DNA of 64,000 nucleotides, from positions 1 to 64,000 of the forward strand of contig LLEY01000143.1 of the NCBI GenBank assembly GCA_001414485.1. Reading direction: 5' to 3'. The first letter of the stretch is position 1. Each line of letters starts with the position of its first letter. The notes beneath the pieces are model-generated. The model did no database searches, was not told the origin of the DNA, and was given only the letters and a program-made list of their open reading frames with translations. Source of the DNA: Calycina herbarum (lineage: Eukaryota; Ascomycota; Leotiomycetes; Helotiales; Pezizellaceae). Made by a program: the position numbers and the translations under genes. This document shows, piece after piece, positions 21,466 to 33,224 of this stretch.

Positions 21466-24250
21466 CCGAGTCGAGTCGTCGAGTTCTAGCCTTAAAAGCT
21501 CTGCTTTTTACTATAAGAGCAATTTCAGCGGCTAGGAGGCTAGATTCTATAAGGAGTACTAAGGTAGGAGTGGTTTTATAGACCAGGAGGATAATCCTAG
21601 TATACTTTGTAACTACTCTATTTAGGAGAGTTAGGTAGCGGCTGATCCGGTTATTTATAGTACCTGCTTAGCCTGTTTTTATATAACTAGGGTACTAGGT
21701 CTCGTGCCTAAAATAGGCGATCGAGAGGATATAAGCAGTGACTGCTTGTTTTAGTAGATACGAGGGGGATCCTCTTACTATGTTTATTGTTTCTTTAAGA
21801 GTATTAGCTATAAGTGTAGCCTTACTAGCTATTCTTTTAACGTAACTATAAAAGGTAAGGCGGGGGTCGAAGAAGATGCTAAGCTACCGGAGTTCCTATA
21901 TAGGCTCTATTGTCTTTCCTTCAACTATAATAGTAGGGGGGGGGTAGATGCCTCTCCCTCTTTGTTTCCTTTTATAAGAGAAGTAGATAAGTTCTGATTT
22001 TTCAGCGTTAAAGGTAATACCCTTATCTGTGCCTTACTTAAGTACGCTTGCTACCTGCTTTGCTAGGTCCTTAACATTCCCTGCCTTTAAAGGCTCGAAA
22101 GTAAGTAATCTAATGTCGTCGGCGTAGCCGAATCTCTGTACTACTAGGAGAGAACCAACTCCTAATCTAAAGAGGGGCTAGATATAGAGTATAAAGAGGA
22201 TCGGTGAGATAGGCGAGCTTTATAGAAGGCTATACTAAAGCGGGGTAGCGTCGCCTACTTCTCTATTAAGCTTTACTTTTACTAATCTATTAGTTAAGAA
22301 AGAGAAGACCTATTCTACGAAGTAATACGGCTATCCTTACTCTTTTAACCTTTTAATTAGGCGGCTAGGGAGTACTATATTAAAGGCGCTCTTAATATCG
22401 AGTATAAGAAGAGAGGCTTCCTACTTATCTATAAGAGCTGACTTAATATCGAAGGTAAGACAGGTAGTAAGGTCTATAGCGGCTCTTAGCAGAAGAGCCC
22501 TGAACTGGTTCTACCCTAGAATAGAGTGCTTAATAGCTATCTAAGAGACTTGCTTAGTAAGGAGCCTTTTAAGCCCTTTTTTAAGGACCGAGAGCAGAGT
22601 AATTAGCCGGTATACTCGAGGGGAGGACTTGTCTTTCTTATTAGGTTTTAGAATAATAGTAACAACGGCGGATCAGAAGATCTTTAGATAGAAGCCTGTC
22701 TCTATACAGCCTCTAAATAGTAGGAAGACAAGGTTCGAGATCTGTAGCTAGGCTACTTTAAGGACCTCTATTACTAGCTTGTCTTCTCCTAGTACAGTTG
22801 AAGCTTTGCCGAGGATCGATTCCTCAACCTCGTATAAAGTAAGGTCTGCCTACGAGAGGGCCTGAGTAGAAGCGGTTAGTGTATTAAATAGTATATCCCC
22901 GACTTCGGCCTTGTTTATAAGCAGCTCTTATACGAGGATCTTCTGCTTCTCCTAGGTAGTAAAGCCTAGCTGACCTGCCGAGTCTCTTAAGAGAGGAGAC
23001 TTATATATTCTAGTGCTCTAGTACTACTTATAAATCTTAAAGACGTCTTTGCTCTTCGTAGCCTTATCGATTAGGTTATAGAAGTGTTCTCTCTTTACCT
23101 TCTAGATTTCCTGTCTTAGACTCTTATAAAGAGACTTTAAGGCTCGAGGGCTCGTGTTAAGCCTTTGTGCCTGCCTTACCTCGGTAGCCGCTGTCTAGTA
23201 TTCCTTGTTCTACTAGGGGTGTCCGAATCCATGTCCGAGACCTCGCTTAGTACTATAGAGGTACGCGCTATATACACTCTCGGTGATAAATCCTGCTAGG
23301 GCCTCTAGCGATTCCGTGTTTAGTTATTATATAAGTTTGTATAGCTATTGCGTTTTAAGCTTACTTTAGAGAGTAGTCTCGAAGGTTTTAACGTTAAGAG
23401 TACTAAGTTTTAGAGGCGGATCCTTCTCTGTTAGGTTTCCTATATACGGAAGCCGGGTAAGAAGTAGGAGGTGGTTAGAGCTATACTTAAAGGTAAGGTC
23501 TATCTCGGTAGACGCCCCTCTTTAGTAGAGGTTGCTTGAGTAAAAGGTAAGGTTGAGGGTGTTGTCGAGGTTATGTGTTTACGTCTTAGAAGGGGTAGAG
23601 AGTTGTAGCCCTCTGTCCTCTGTCTAGTTGATAAGCGAGAGGGCTTGTATACTTTCCTACCTAAGGAAATCCGGTTACTAGAGCTAGCTCTTTAGGTTTA
23701 AGTCGCCGGCTATAAGAGTATTCGTTATAGTAATATATTATAAGTAAAGGACGAGGTTAATAGCCTCTCTAGCGCCCTTAGCACCTAGGGGGGCGTTATA
23801 TACGTTAAGGATATATAACAGGAGGCCTTAGAAGAGCATGATCTCGATATAAATAAGGTCTCGGTATTTAAGCGAGGATATAATCGGTGTTTATTAACTT
23901 AAGAGAATCCCCGCTCCTTTTCGTATAAATATAAGCACTCTAGAGGGGTTATCGTTCTAGTTATATATAGGTGTAAAGCAGGTATAATTCGAGTAGCGTC
24001 TTATAATCTAACGACTAATCTCTCTCTAGTATATATATATTTCCTAGATAAGGACTATGTCGACTTGTCTAAAGTGAGCTAGTTAGAGAACTAGCTCCTG
24101 GTACTCGCTAGACTTATAAACGTTAATCTGTAGAACTTAGAGGTAGTGGTTTTTAGTAAGCTCTTATCTACTTATAGAGAAACTATGATAGTATTTCCTC
24201 GGGTTCTTCGAATAGAGAGGTTGTCGGGAGCCTCTTCTATAGGAGTGTTT
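21466..24250 (-). pseudogene. LINE ORF2, endonuclease and reverse transcriptase portion
   Basis: On the minus strand, an AP-type endonuclease region (LNVYNAPLGAKGAREAINL, about 23.8 kb, and IAGDLNLK near 23.7 kb) leads to the reverse transcriptase (FGYADDIRLL, about 22.1 kb) and a connection region that stops at the Gypsy insertion. Frames are interrupted by TAG/TAA at positions where Trp or Gln would be expected. It continues beyond the insertion as RNase H at 14214-13540. Confidence 0.8.
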
Positions 24251-24283
24251 ATAGAGGTGTTAAAATTATCTTCTTAGGATAGT

Positions 24284-24396
24284 AAGATAGGCGAGGTAGG
24301 CGAGGTAGGCGAGGTGGGCGGGAGGGGTAAGAGGGGTGAGGAAGGTGAGGTAGGTAAGGTAGGTAAGGTAGGCGAAGTAGGCGAGGTAGTCGAGTT
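24284..24396. repeat. GC-rich minisatellite inside the LINE
   Basis: About a dozen imperfect nonamer units of the type GGCGAGGTA / GGTAAGGTA between ORF1 and ORF2 of the LINE. On the minus strand it would encode a short Thr/Ser/Pro-rich linker. Confidence 0.75.
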
Positions 24397-24399
24397 AGA

Positions 24400-25848
24400 A
24401 GAGCTGTCTACTCTAGCTTATAGGGTAGCTGGAGCTTCTGTGTCTCGGCTACTATAAGGGGAGTCTTCCTTCCTTCTTATCTGTATTTTATTATATACTC
24501 GCTGAATAGTTCTCTTATTCTTAGTTAAGGGGCGTGTCTCTAGGTTCCTTAGTCTAAGCTAGTACCCTAGGTCGTCTGAGGCGTAAGGTCTACTATAATA
24601 TAAGTACTTTAGCTTATACTATATATGTCTTAAACACGTAGGGTGAAAGTCTTTAGAGTGTTAAGTAGTACTACATAGACAGCACCGTTGGTTCTTCCCA
24701 CAGTTCCTTTAGTTATGCCACCCCTAGCACTTAGAGCACTATATAATTATAGAAACCTTAGGAAGAGGTTTAAAGAAGACTCTTCTACTAAGAAGAGATG
24801 TTATGTCTAGGATAGCGTAGCTGTCCCAGGCTTCTTCCTCTTTAAAGAAGACAGTCTAGAAGGTGTAGAACAGCTTATCCGATAACGAGATCCTTATTAT
24901 ATCAACCTTTGTAGAGGCTATTCCGATTCGTTCCTTAATTGCTATAGCTACTACTTTAGAAGTAGTAGGGACGAGGGTCGATATAATTGCTCCTTTTTCG
25001 TTAATCTCAACAGCTTCGATACTTTAAGGTATCCCTAACAAGCGGTATACTACCTAGTTTTATAAGGTCTTAATCTTAGCTATAGAGAATAGCGTCTATA
25101 TAAATGCCTTCTTTATCGATAACAGGGCTTCTAGGGCAGTCTCGTTCTTTAGTATAATAGCGAAACCAGAGCTAACCGAGAGGACCTCTTATACAAGCTC
25201 TTTACAGCCTATCTTTAGATTATAGAGGGTAAGAAAGATAGCTAGAGCAGAATGTTTCCTTTCCAGGGAATCAGGGGGTAGTTAGATAAAGACTCTAAGG
25301 TCTGGTTTAGCTAAAGAACCCTTGTTCTTATCCTTCTATAGCTTTGAAGTACTAGTAGAGAGAGGGAGAGAGTAGGGTATTATTGCTGGTATGCTTTCAG
25401 GCGCTAAGGCACCTTTTGTAGTCTATACGTATGAAAATTTTTCGGCCGAGCCTAGAGTAGGGGGAGGAGTCGTAGATGGCGTAGGGCCCCCTCTATATGT
25501 AATAGAGGAGGTTTCTAAGATCAAGGGTAGTAGGGGGGGTGTCCCTAAGGTGTATGCTTAATAGAATAGTAGGCTGATATCGGCAACTTGAGTATAAAAG
25601 GCTCGGAGGTAGGGAAGAAGGTCAGGAGGGGCTTTGTCAAAAGCAGTGCTTAGGTGGTGATCTACAGCTTCTACAGTTCCTCCGAAGAAGGTTTGGCCTA
25701 TAACACTACGCTCAAGAGCTTTAGAAGTTGCTAAGACAAAGTGCTGTTGTATATTCAGAAAGGGGGGGATCGGGCGCCCTCTCCCTTTTCCTAGGTCTCT
25801 TCTCAGAGGCGTAGGTGAGGCCGGAGGCCTCCTAATTGAGGTCTCCAT
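24400..25848 (-). pseudogene. LINE ORF1 (gag-like, zinc knuckles)
   Basis: Starts at METSIRRPPASPTP (25848) and is open for 96 codons to 25558. It is then broken by stops but recognisable to a zinc-knuckle region near 24.7 kb (CSKC, GWHN, RNCGKNQRCCLC), with Trp codons converted to TAG. This matches the nucleic-acid-binding ORF1 of Tad/I-type LINEs. Confidence 0.7.
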
Positions 25849-25932
25849 AGAAGGAAATCGGCTTATTAAGTGCGAGTAGGTGAGAGCGAGTGATTTAGAA
25901 TAAAAAATTCGATCTTCGAAACGTGTATGTTG

Positions 25933-25945
25933 GATTGCAACGATT
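25933..25945. repeat. Target-site duplication of the LINE (5' side)
   Basis: Second copy of the 13-mer GATTGCAACGATT, matching 12829-12841 and marking the 5' end of the LINE at 25932. Confidence 0.9.
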
Positions 25946-26091
25946 AAACCAGCACCAGCTCGAGTATGAACTTTCCTCTTTACTCTTCACCCTCCTTTCT
26001 CTTCTTATCGTCGCCTACTAATTCTTTGCTAGTTTTAACCCCTCATACTCCGTAGTCTTCCCTATCGCCGAGCCTCTCGCTTATAAGTCGA

Positions 26092-26894
26092 TTGAAATCG
26101 TCATTCTCGACATCCAACATTATGTCCCTTGAGTGTGAACCCAAGACTCTTGGCAGAGGATGGACTTCTATAGTATCTTTATACGATGCATCTACTGTTC
26201 TCAAGGGCTACCAAGTTTGGCATAATGGTCAATGTCATCGATCCCTCGAACCCGACGATTCTAGCAAGGAGTCTTTAGATCGAGAACATACTGTCTATCA
26301 GCGATTAGGTAGGTGTACATCCTAACATCCTACGATATTATGGACGTGTCGCTTTGACCCCAAGCGTATATTCCTTGCGCTTTGAGCTTACTGAAAGGGG
26401 CAGCCTCCGAGACCTCGTGGTTTCTACGAACGCTCCGCCGATCGGAATTCGACTTTGGTTAGCTTGGCAGACCTCACTCGCACTGGCATATATACACTCG
26501 AAGTCTGTTGTTCACAGTGATATTAGCTGCCGCAATATCTTGGATTGTCAAGATTGGATTGTCAAGATTGGTGATTTTGGAGGTTCTACGATCGATGATG
26601 GAGAGTCGTTAGGTATTGGAGCGGAGATCCGATACGAGTTGCCTTTACGTGGTAGGACATGGGAGGCTCGGTCATCCATCAAAAAGGAGGCTTTTTGCTT
26701 TAGGCAGTGCTCTTTACGAAATTGTGGCTTGGAAGATGCCATTTGCCGGATTGCAGGACGAAGAAGTCGAAAGGAGCTATACAGAGGAGAAGTTTCCTGG
26801 TGTTGAGGGATTAGTACTTGGAGATATCATTCGCCGCTGCTGGGATGAACAGGTCGATTCAGCAACAGATGTACTTAAATTTATCGTGTTGTAG
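26092..26894 (+). pseudogene. Protein kinase-like gene, frameshifted
   Basis: Small single-domain kinase of a type common in ascomycetes, in three frames. An N-lobe (LGRGWTSIVSLYD, with VLKGYQVW) runs from 26092 to about 26308. An apparent 4-bp insertion (AGGT/GGTA repeated) shifts the frame before VHPNILRYYGRV. A catalytic loop HSDISCRNIL (Ser where most kinases have Arg) and metal motif GDFGG follow. A second shift near 26690, probably one extra base, separates IKKE from LFALGSALYEIVAW. The last frame ends at 26894. Canonical domain order is kept, so this is a recently broken gene rather than chance similarity. The LINE insertion lies about 150 bp upstream, where its promoter would be. Confidence 0.75.
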
Positions 26895-28145
26895 ATGTTA
26901 AGTAAGATGGTTGCATAAATGAAGAATTGGAATTCAAATTGCTATCAGGAAACCCCTTTGCATAAAACGAGTCTATAGAGAATTTTCCATAGTACGGTAA
27001 CTTACACAATGGCAATCCCTATTCTTAACAAATCTTCGTTATGGAGTTGATTCATCGCCTAGATTTCAATTAGTAAGAAGTTGCATACAAAGATGAATAT
27101 ACACATACTGAGGACATAATGGACACGCGGTAGTAACAGAGCTCGAGCTAATTACGGTGTTCTGATCCGCGGTTGCATCGCGACAGGGTTGACCAGAGTC
27201 TTTAGCAGGATTGCAAAGGGTATATTCGCGCTTCGTCGTAGTGTGCTTTGGAGTCCGAGTATATCGTCGGTAAGATTTGACATAGTCGACGTAAGAGCAC
27301 ATAATATGGATCGAAACAATTGCAAGTTATTAATGAGCTGATGTGGATAATTATAGACTTAAGTAACGGCTTTGATCACCGGATGAATTGAAATGTTCTA
27401 GGAAAGCCGGCCAGAGTTATAACTATTTCTCAACCATGTGCCTATCACGTCGATTCGTTGAGTTGGACTCTGACTTTAGCCTCGCCGCTACCTGGAGGCA
27501 ACCCAAAGGCTCGGGTCGGTTCGACCGGAGTCTTTCAGATAGCAATTTCCAAGTCCCCCTGTTCTGCAGATACGCGCTACTCAAAACGGTTTTACGGTAT
27601 GCTTGTATGTAGTTGCATTTCCCAGAGGTTGAATGCAAATTAGATATAGTTTATCACTTGTGCCCGAGTGGTGTTACTTCCTCCCAGGCGAAACTATTGC
27701 TGCAGATTTTGTAGGCTACCAGGGTTTTTGGCCGATTTTCATAGGGGGTTATTTCGCTTCTGCCGTACTAGTTTCACCTGGGACGAAGTATAAATCACGT
27801 TGCTTTATTCCGGGGGAGTAGTCACACCGAGTGCAGCCAAAAGACCACTCGGCTCGGCCCTTCTTACGCTACGTTACCGCATTTGAAAAAGGCCGCAGTA
27901 AAAGCAGGGTTTTAATAGTGTAGAAGAACGCTCGTCTTATGGTTATCTAAGGAATCGATTAGACCTTCTTCTAAACGAGCTTAATCGTACGTGAGAGGTA
28001 AGTAATTAGTATGTAATAATTATTAATAATTATAATATATACTTTTCTAGGCTAAAGACTTAGGAAAATATACGAGGTTAATAATAGCGAGTTAAGAAGA
28101 GAGGATATATTATATTATTATAGTAAAACATAGCTATAAAGAAGC
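26895..28145. other. Intergenic, AT-rich toward its right end
   Basis: No supportable gene. Frames at 27066-27302 and 27388-27821 have no domain resemblance. From about 27.9 kb the sequence turns sharply AT-rich with few CA/TG dinucleotides, marking the edge of the RIPed block. Confidence 0.5.
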
Positions 28146-29730
28146 TAGTAAAAGTGATTATTATAGTAGAGTTAGAGAAGTTTGTGGGTACCGTCTGGGA
28201 TTGGAAGCATGATTACCATCAACGTATCAACAACGCGCAACGATGAATGGGTGGATCTTTCGATTGGACTCGAGAAGCTTTCACAATGGACCCAAATTTC
28301 TCGGCAGCCGTCATGGAGACCTTCGTTCTACTGCACGATGAAGGCATCATTTACCGCGGTAATCGCCTCGTGAATTGGTGCACGAAGCTTAACACTTCTC
28401 TTTCCAACCTAGAAGTCGTTAACAAGGAACTTACTAGTAGAACTCTGCTAGATGTACCAGGTTATGACAAAATGGTGGAATTTGGGATCATCGTCTATTT
28501 CAAATACCCAATTGAAGGTTCGGATAAAATGCTAGAGGTTGCTACAACTCGTCCAGAAACAATGCTAGGAGATACCGGCATTGCTGTTCATCCTGATGAT
28601 AAATGCTACACCTATCTTGTCGGCAAGAAGGCTGTTCATCCGTTCATACCTGGTCGCCTCCTACTAATTATTGCAGATAACTACGTTGACATGGAGTTTG
28701 GCTCCGGCGCGGTAAAGCTTACTCCTGCTCATGATCCAAACGATTTCAACCTTGGGACGAAACATAACCTTGAGTTCATTAACATATTGACCGATGATGG
28801 TAAGATGAACGAGCATGCTGGACCCTAAGTGAGGCAGAAACGATTTGACGTTCGCTATACCATTCAGGATGACCTCAAGAAAGCCAGACTCTATATTGAC
28901 AAGAAAGATAATCCGATGAGTGTCCCACTGTGTGACAAATCGAAGGACGTCATCGAGCCTCTAATAAAGCCACAGTGGTGGATGAAAATGACAGATATGG
29001 CAGATGCTGCCCTCAACGCTGTCACATCTGGAGAGATCAAAATCAAGCCTGAAGCCGCAGAAAATAGTTATGTTAGATGGATGTCAAACGTCAACGACTG
29101 GTATCTCTTAAGGCAGCTTTAGTAGGGTCATCAAGCACCGATGTACTTCGCTCATATCCACGGCGAAACACCCGATGGGAGCGACGGGCAGTTATGGTTT
29201 GCGGGTCAAACGCAAGAGGAAGCGGGGATCAAAGCCAGAAAAGCACTTCCAGGTAGAAACTTTACTCTCAAGAGAGATGAGGATGTTCTAGACACTTGGT
29301 TCTCTTCGGGTCTATGGCCTTTCGTAACACTAGGATGGCCCGATAAGACATACGATCTAGAGACATTGTTCCGGACTACTATGTTAGAAACTAGATGGGA
29401 CATTCTTTTCTTCTGGATTGCCTGTATAGTTATGTTCAGTCTCAAGTTGACTGGCAAGATACCTTTTTCTGAGGTCTACTGCTATTCTCTAATTCGTGAT
29501 TTGGAAGGTTGAAAGATGCTGAAATCTTTAGGCAATGTTATTGATCTGCTTGACGTGATTGAAGGTATCACACTTCTGAATCTACACTAGAAGCTCTTAG
29601 TAGGCAATCTAAACCCAGCTGAAGTCGAAATAGCTACGAAGTATTAGAAGACCGTATTTCCTGATGGTATTCTATAATACGGCATAGATGCTCTGCGATT
29701 CGCTTTGGTATCTTATGTAATGTCACCTTT
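28146..29730 (+). pseudogene. Valyl-tRNA synthetase fragment, RIP-like mutations
   Basis: Internal ~525-codon part of a class I valyl-tRNA synthetase. It starts mid-protein (WDWKHDYHQRINNAQR), then [14 protein letters not shown] and [16 protein letters not shown]. The editing-domain segment [19 protein letters not shown] follows, then DEDVLDTWFSSGLWPF and a damaged KMSKS loop (KMLKSLGN). The N-terminal HIGH motif and the C-terminal anticodon-binding region are absent. In-frame stops fit C-to-T or G-to-A change: TGA for Arg before MGGS, two adjacent TAG codons where two Trp are expected before GHQAPMYF, and TGA for Arg just before KML. Beyond about 29.6 kb the similarity fades into AT-rich sequence. 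The cell must keep an intact copy elsewhere. Confidence 0.88.
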
Positions 29731-30202
29731 ACTACTACTCTAATAAACTATCGGCGCCTCTGATACTTAATACATAGTTTATTATATACGAGCTGTAGAT
29801 CTTACACTTATATTATAGAATATGTAGAATATACTAATCGAGGTCTTTGGTTATAGAAGTGCTATTATATTATACTTAATATTAAATATAACGGCTTTGT
29901 AAAAGTTCTATTAAGAGTGTTAGAGTGAAAGACTCGCTTAACTTAGTAAGAAAGGGTTTTGTCGCAACTATTTATATAGTTAGTTTTACTAATTTGAGAA
30001 TAAGAGAACCTTATACTAATTTATATTATTATGAAATGTCTAGGTATATTTTATAGTACTAAAATCTCAGTCTAATCATTTTATAAAGACTATTATACAT
30101 TGCTTGTTTATTACGTAACTAGCACTTTCTTAAAACTACAGCTCTTATAGCTTACTTAATAGAATATACGTAGTTATATATTAATAAGTTTCAGAGTATA
30201 TT
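29731..30202. other. AT-rich RIPed spacer
   Basis: Very low in CA and TG dinucleotides, with no gene recognised. It lies between the valyl-tRNA synthetase relic and the Copia element, and its last bases (30203-30207, AAGTC) are the Copia target duplication. Confidence 0.5.
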
Positions 30203-30207
30203 AAGTC

Positions 30208-30392
30208 TATCGGTTAGAATACTTAATTAAGTTAGACTGGTTTTCTATTATATTCTATACTATAATAGTCCTCACTTGTTAAGATAGTATATAAGCTTAA
30301 TCTCTATCCTTTACTTAGTTCTTTAGACTTTAATACTATTATCTTACTTACTTATACGATTTTACCACTTGTTATAACCCTATAATTTATCA
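30208..30392 (+). repeat. Copia 5' LTR
   Basis: 185 bp, starting TATCGGTTAG (original TGTCGG inferred) and ending TTTATCA. Preceded by AAGTC. Pairs with 38845-39029, differing by transitions. Confidence 0.92.
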
Positions 30393-30870
30393 GTTATAAG
30401 CCTAGGTTTTTCTATACTACTATAGAATAACATTTAAGCGTAACTTACCTTACCTACTAGTTTAAGCTTTACTTATCTTTTAATACTTAAACTATTTACT
30501 CTATACTCTACGAAGCCTTCTATAAACTACTATACTACGAATACGCTAGCTATTACTCTACCCCTTTCTACGATAGTTTACTAGAACGTGTAAAAGCCTA
30601 CTATACTAAAAAATACCGTATACCTACTTTAATACTCGAACGATAAGAGCTATGTCCGAGGTTAAGTATACACTTGTTATACTAAATAATAGTAAATACT
30701 AGAAAAAGTAGAAGAAGGTTACTAAGACTACTATCCTTAGAAAAGGAGTTTAGGACTATATAGACCCGGATACTAAGCTTATAGAGCTACCTATACTTAT
30801 CGAGCCTGTAAAACCGTCTCTATTCAGTCTTAAGAGTATAACTAATACTACTATAAATCCTACTACTACG

Positions 30871-31181
30871 TATAACGGCACGAAACGGATACTACTACAA
30901 AAGAGATATATAGAAGTGCGTTCGATAGAATAACATATCCGAATACTAGGCTCTGATACAAAGGAAAAGACTAAATTAGTCTTTCCTTAAGAGAGAGTAA
31001 GAGTATCTATATATAAGAGAGCTAGATAATAACAAAAGTCTATACCGATCTAGCTCTAATAATTCCGAAACTAAACCTATACTATAATCCTATTCCGTAA
31101 CCATCTGTGCTATACTATACTCGGCACGTATTCTTAGCTGTTCCGATAGTTTAGCAATTCTATTAATAGCTAGCTATTACA
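30871..31181 (-). repeat. LTR of the gag-only element (left)
   Basis: 311 bp, starting TATAACGGCACG and ending GCTATTACA; pairs with 33225-33535. Confidence 0.9.
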
Positions 31182-31699
31182 TTCCTCTCTCTTGAAAAAG
31201 ACTCGTCCTCGAGTCTTCGTATTATCGGTACGGTATCGGTAGACGGTGTCTATAGGCAGCAGTATTAGTAGCAGAAGGATTATCGTATAGAATACGGTTT
31301 ATTAAGCGAGGTGTTTAGTAAAAGGTAGGATACGAGTCGTAGCCGGCCTTGTTTGTAGATATTACCTATATCGGGTGTTTCCTACTAAAAGCAAAGTATT
31401 TGCTAAAAGAGTATATAGTCTAACCCCTCGATTATTCCACATATTAGAGGGGATTTAGATAGAAGTCGGAGGCGGAAAAGTCGGAATTTAGAAGTCGATA
31501 TCGTAGAAGACAGTGATAACTTAGCTAAGAGGTTACTTATTAGTATACTTCTTCGATTCGTAACTGATTCGTATCTGATTTAAATTAGACTTCTAGAATC
31601 CGGCTAGAAGGTAAAAGAAAGTAAGGACTTCTTACTGAAGTAGAGAGTCGGAGATAGAGTATCGGCTAGTTAAATGTTATTACTAATAATTGTCTAATG

Positions 31700-32830
31700 C
31701 CTTGTTTTCCTACCGATTCGAGGTACTCTATAAGAACTTGGTTTTATCTTCTCTTTAAACAGTAGAAAAGGATTCGTATTCGAGTAGTAGGAGGTTTAGT
31801 ATTATACTAGATAAGGATTAAAAGATAGTCTTTTTAACCGAAGTAGTTATACCGACTAGCTTAGTTGTATTAGCTATGTATAACTTAACATTTTAGCGTC
31901 TTTCCTTATCTAGAGCTAGAAGATCTACTACTATTTCGACGAAGTTATAGTTTCAACGTCTCTTAAGTATAGCGGCTAAGTTTCGTAGCTATAGTATAAT
32001 CTTTTCCTATATATAGAAGAACCGTTCTAACTCTAGTATCTCTCCGAGTATAGCTATACTCGAAAAGCGACCTCTGAAGTTAGTAAACGTTTCTTCACCT
32101 TTAGTGTTATCTATCTACAAAGCTTAGAAGGCGTTCCGTATATCCTCTGTCTCGTATCCGGTTAAGAAATATAAATCTAAAAGTTTAATTATATCTTAAT
32201 AATCGTAGAAAGTAATATAAATCGACTCGGACTCGTATCTGAGCTTAAGGTAGTTCCTAGCGTAGCTCGTAGTTATTCCTTAGATAAGAGCTTTTCGAGT
32301 CAGTATAGTATTATAATAATCGGCGTTTACTAGGAGTCTATCGCGTACCGATATCTTCTATTGTTAGTAGGTAGGTAAAGTACTATTATTTAAGAGTTTA
32401 ATCCTTTCTATAATCTTGCTTTTAGCAGTTTAGAGTAGGAGGGGATTCGAGGTACCTTCTAAGGCTAGGAGAGTAGTCTGCCGTCGAGGGAAGGTATTAG
32501 GGGTAGTAGTGTCTCTTAAGCGAAAAGGGTCTCGTATAGTACTTAGAGGCGAAAGAGGCTCTAGATCGATTTAGAGTAGATTCGTAGAGGTAAGTTAGAG
32601 TTCGCTTATTATCCTTTCTAACTATACGAACCGATCGTTGTTATCTTAAAGTTTTTCTTCTAGACCTTATACTATACCTCGTATCTCGTCTACGTTAGCG
32701 AAGTCTCGTTTGTCTTTAACTTTGTTATTATTCCGAGACCTCTTAGGTTTTAGTATACGAGTGCGATTCGTAGACCTTTTAGATAGAGGCCTACTAGTTT
32801 CTCTAGTAGGTTGCTTAATACTCTTAAGCG
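31700..32830 (-). pseudogene. Gag-like frame of the nested element
   Basis: Minus-strand reading from about 32.83 kb gives a basic N-terminal region (KPKRSRNNNKVKDKRDF) and an Asp/Glu-rich segment. A helical capsid-like region follows (KSKIIERIKLL, NYLKLRYESES, FLTGYETEDIRNAF, GEETFTNFRGRFSSIA), with a hydrophilic tail after it. Stops occur where Trp or Gln would be expected. The spacing of aromatic and charged residues resembles the Gag of fungal LTR elements. I see no zinc knuckle that can be defended and no pol domain. Function is inferred as the capsid protein of the element. Confidence 0.6.
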
Positions 32831-33224
32831 GAGCTTTGGAATTTAATATATTATATATCGATTCGAAAAAGAAGAGAGGTTAAGAGGTAGATTCGGGAGC
32901 TTTCTAGGTAACTATATATCGTCGACTGTCTATATCTTATATAGTAATCCCTATATAGAGAGGGTTATTAGAAGTCTTAGAAGTACTTAGTATAGTCTAC
33001 TTCTATTAACGTAGGAATCGCCTACGATTTTACTAGCTAACTATTTAGATATTAAACCCCGGTGTTACTAGCTATCTAGGTAGTCTCTGATTACCTAGCT
33101 ATTTAAGGTTATTAATATACTAATCCGAATCTAGGCTGAATCGAATTCGAAGCAGGTACGCCGGCGCGCTCGAGTAAGATATTATAACAGGCCGTCCTCG
33201 GCGAAGTCGAATTTAGTCTTTTAA

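Larger units (their letters stand above)
12842..25932 (-). mobile_element. Tad/I-like LINE, interrupted by a Gypsy element
   Basis: Non-LTR retrotransposon on the minus strand, about 5.84 kb without its nested insertion. Its 3' end has a (TTTA)n tail on the plus strand (12842-12866), and a 13-bp target duplication flanks both ends. Reading from 25.85 kb downward it has ORF1 with zinc knuckles, then AP-endonuclease, reverse transcriptase (GYADDI) and RNase H (FTDGS) modules. Many TGG and CAA/CGA codons have become stops. Its RNase H region is split at 14215/21460 by an LTR element. The element sits just upstream of the kinase relic at 26092. Confidence 0.9.

Noticed and set aside
26540..26575. 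14-bp tandem duplication in the kinase loop as a frameshift
   Set aside because: Removing one copy destroys the frame and the spacing from catalytic loop to DFG, so both copies belong to the original gene.
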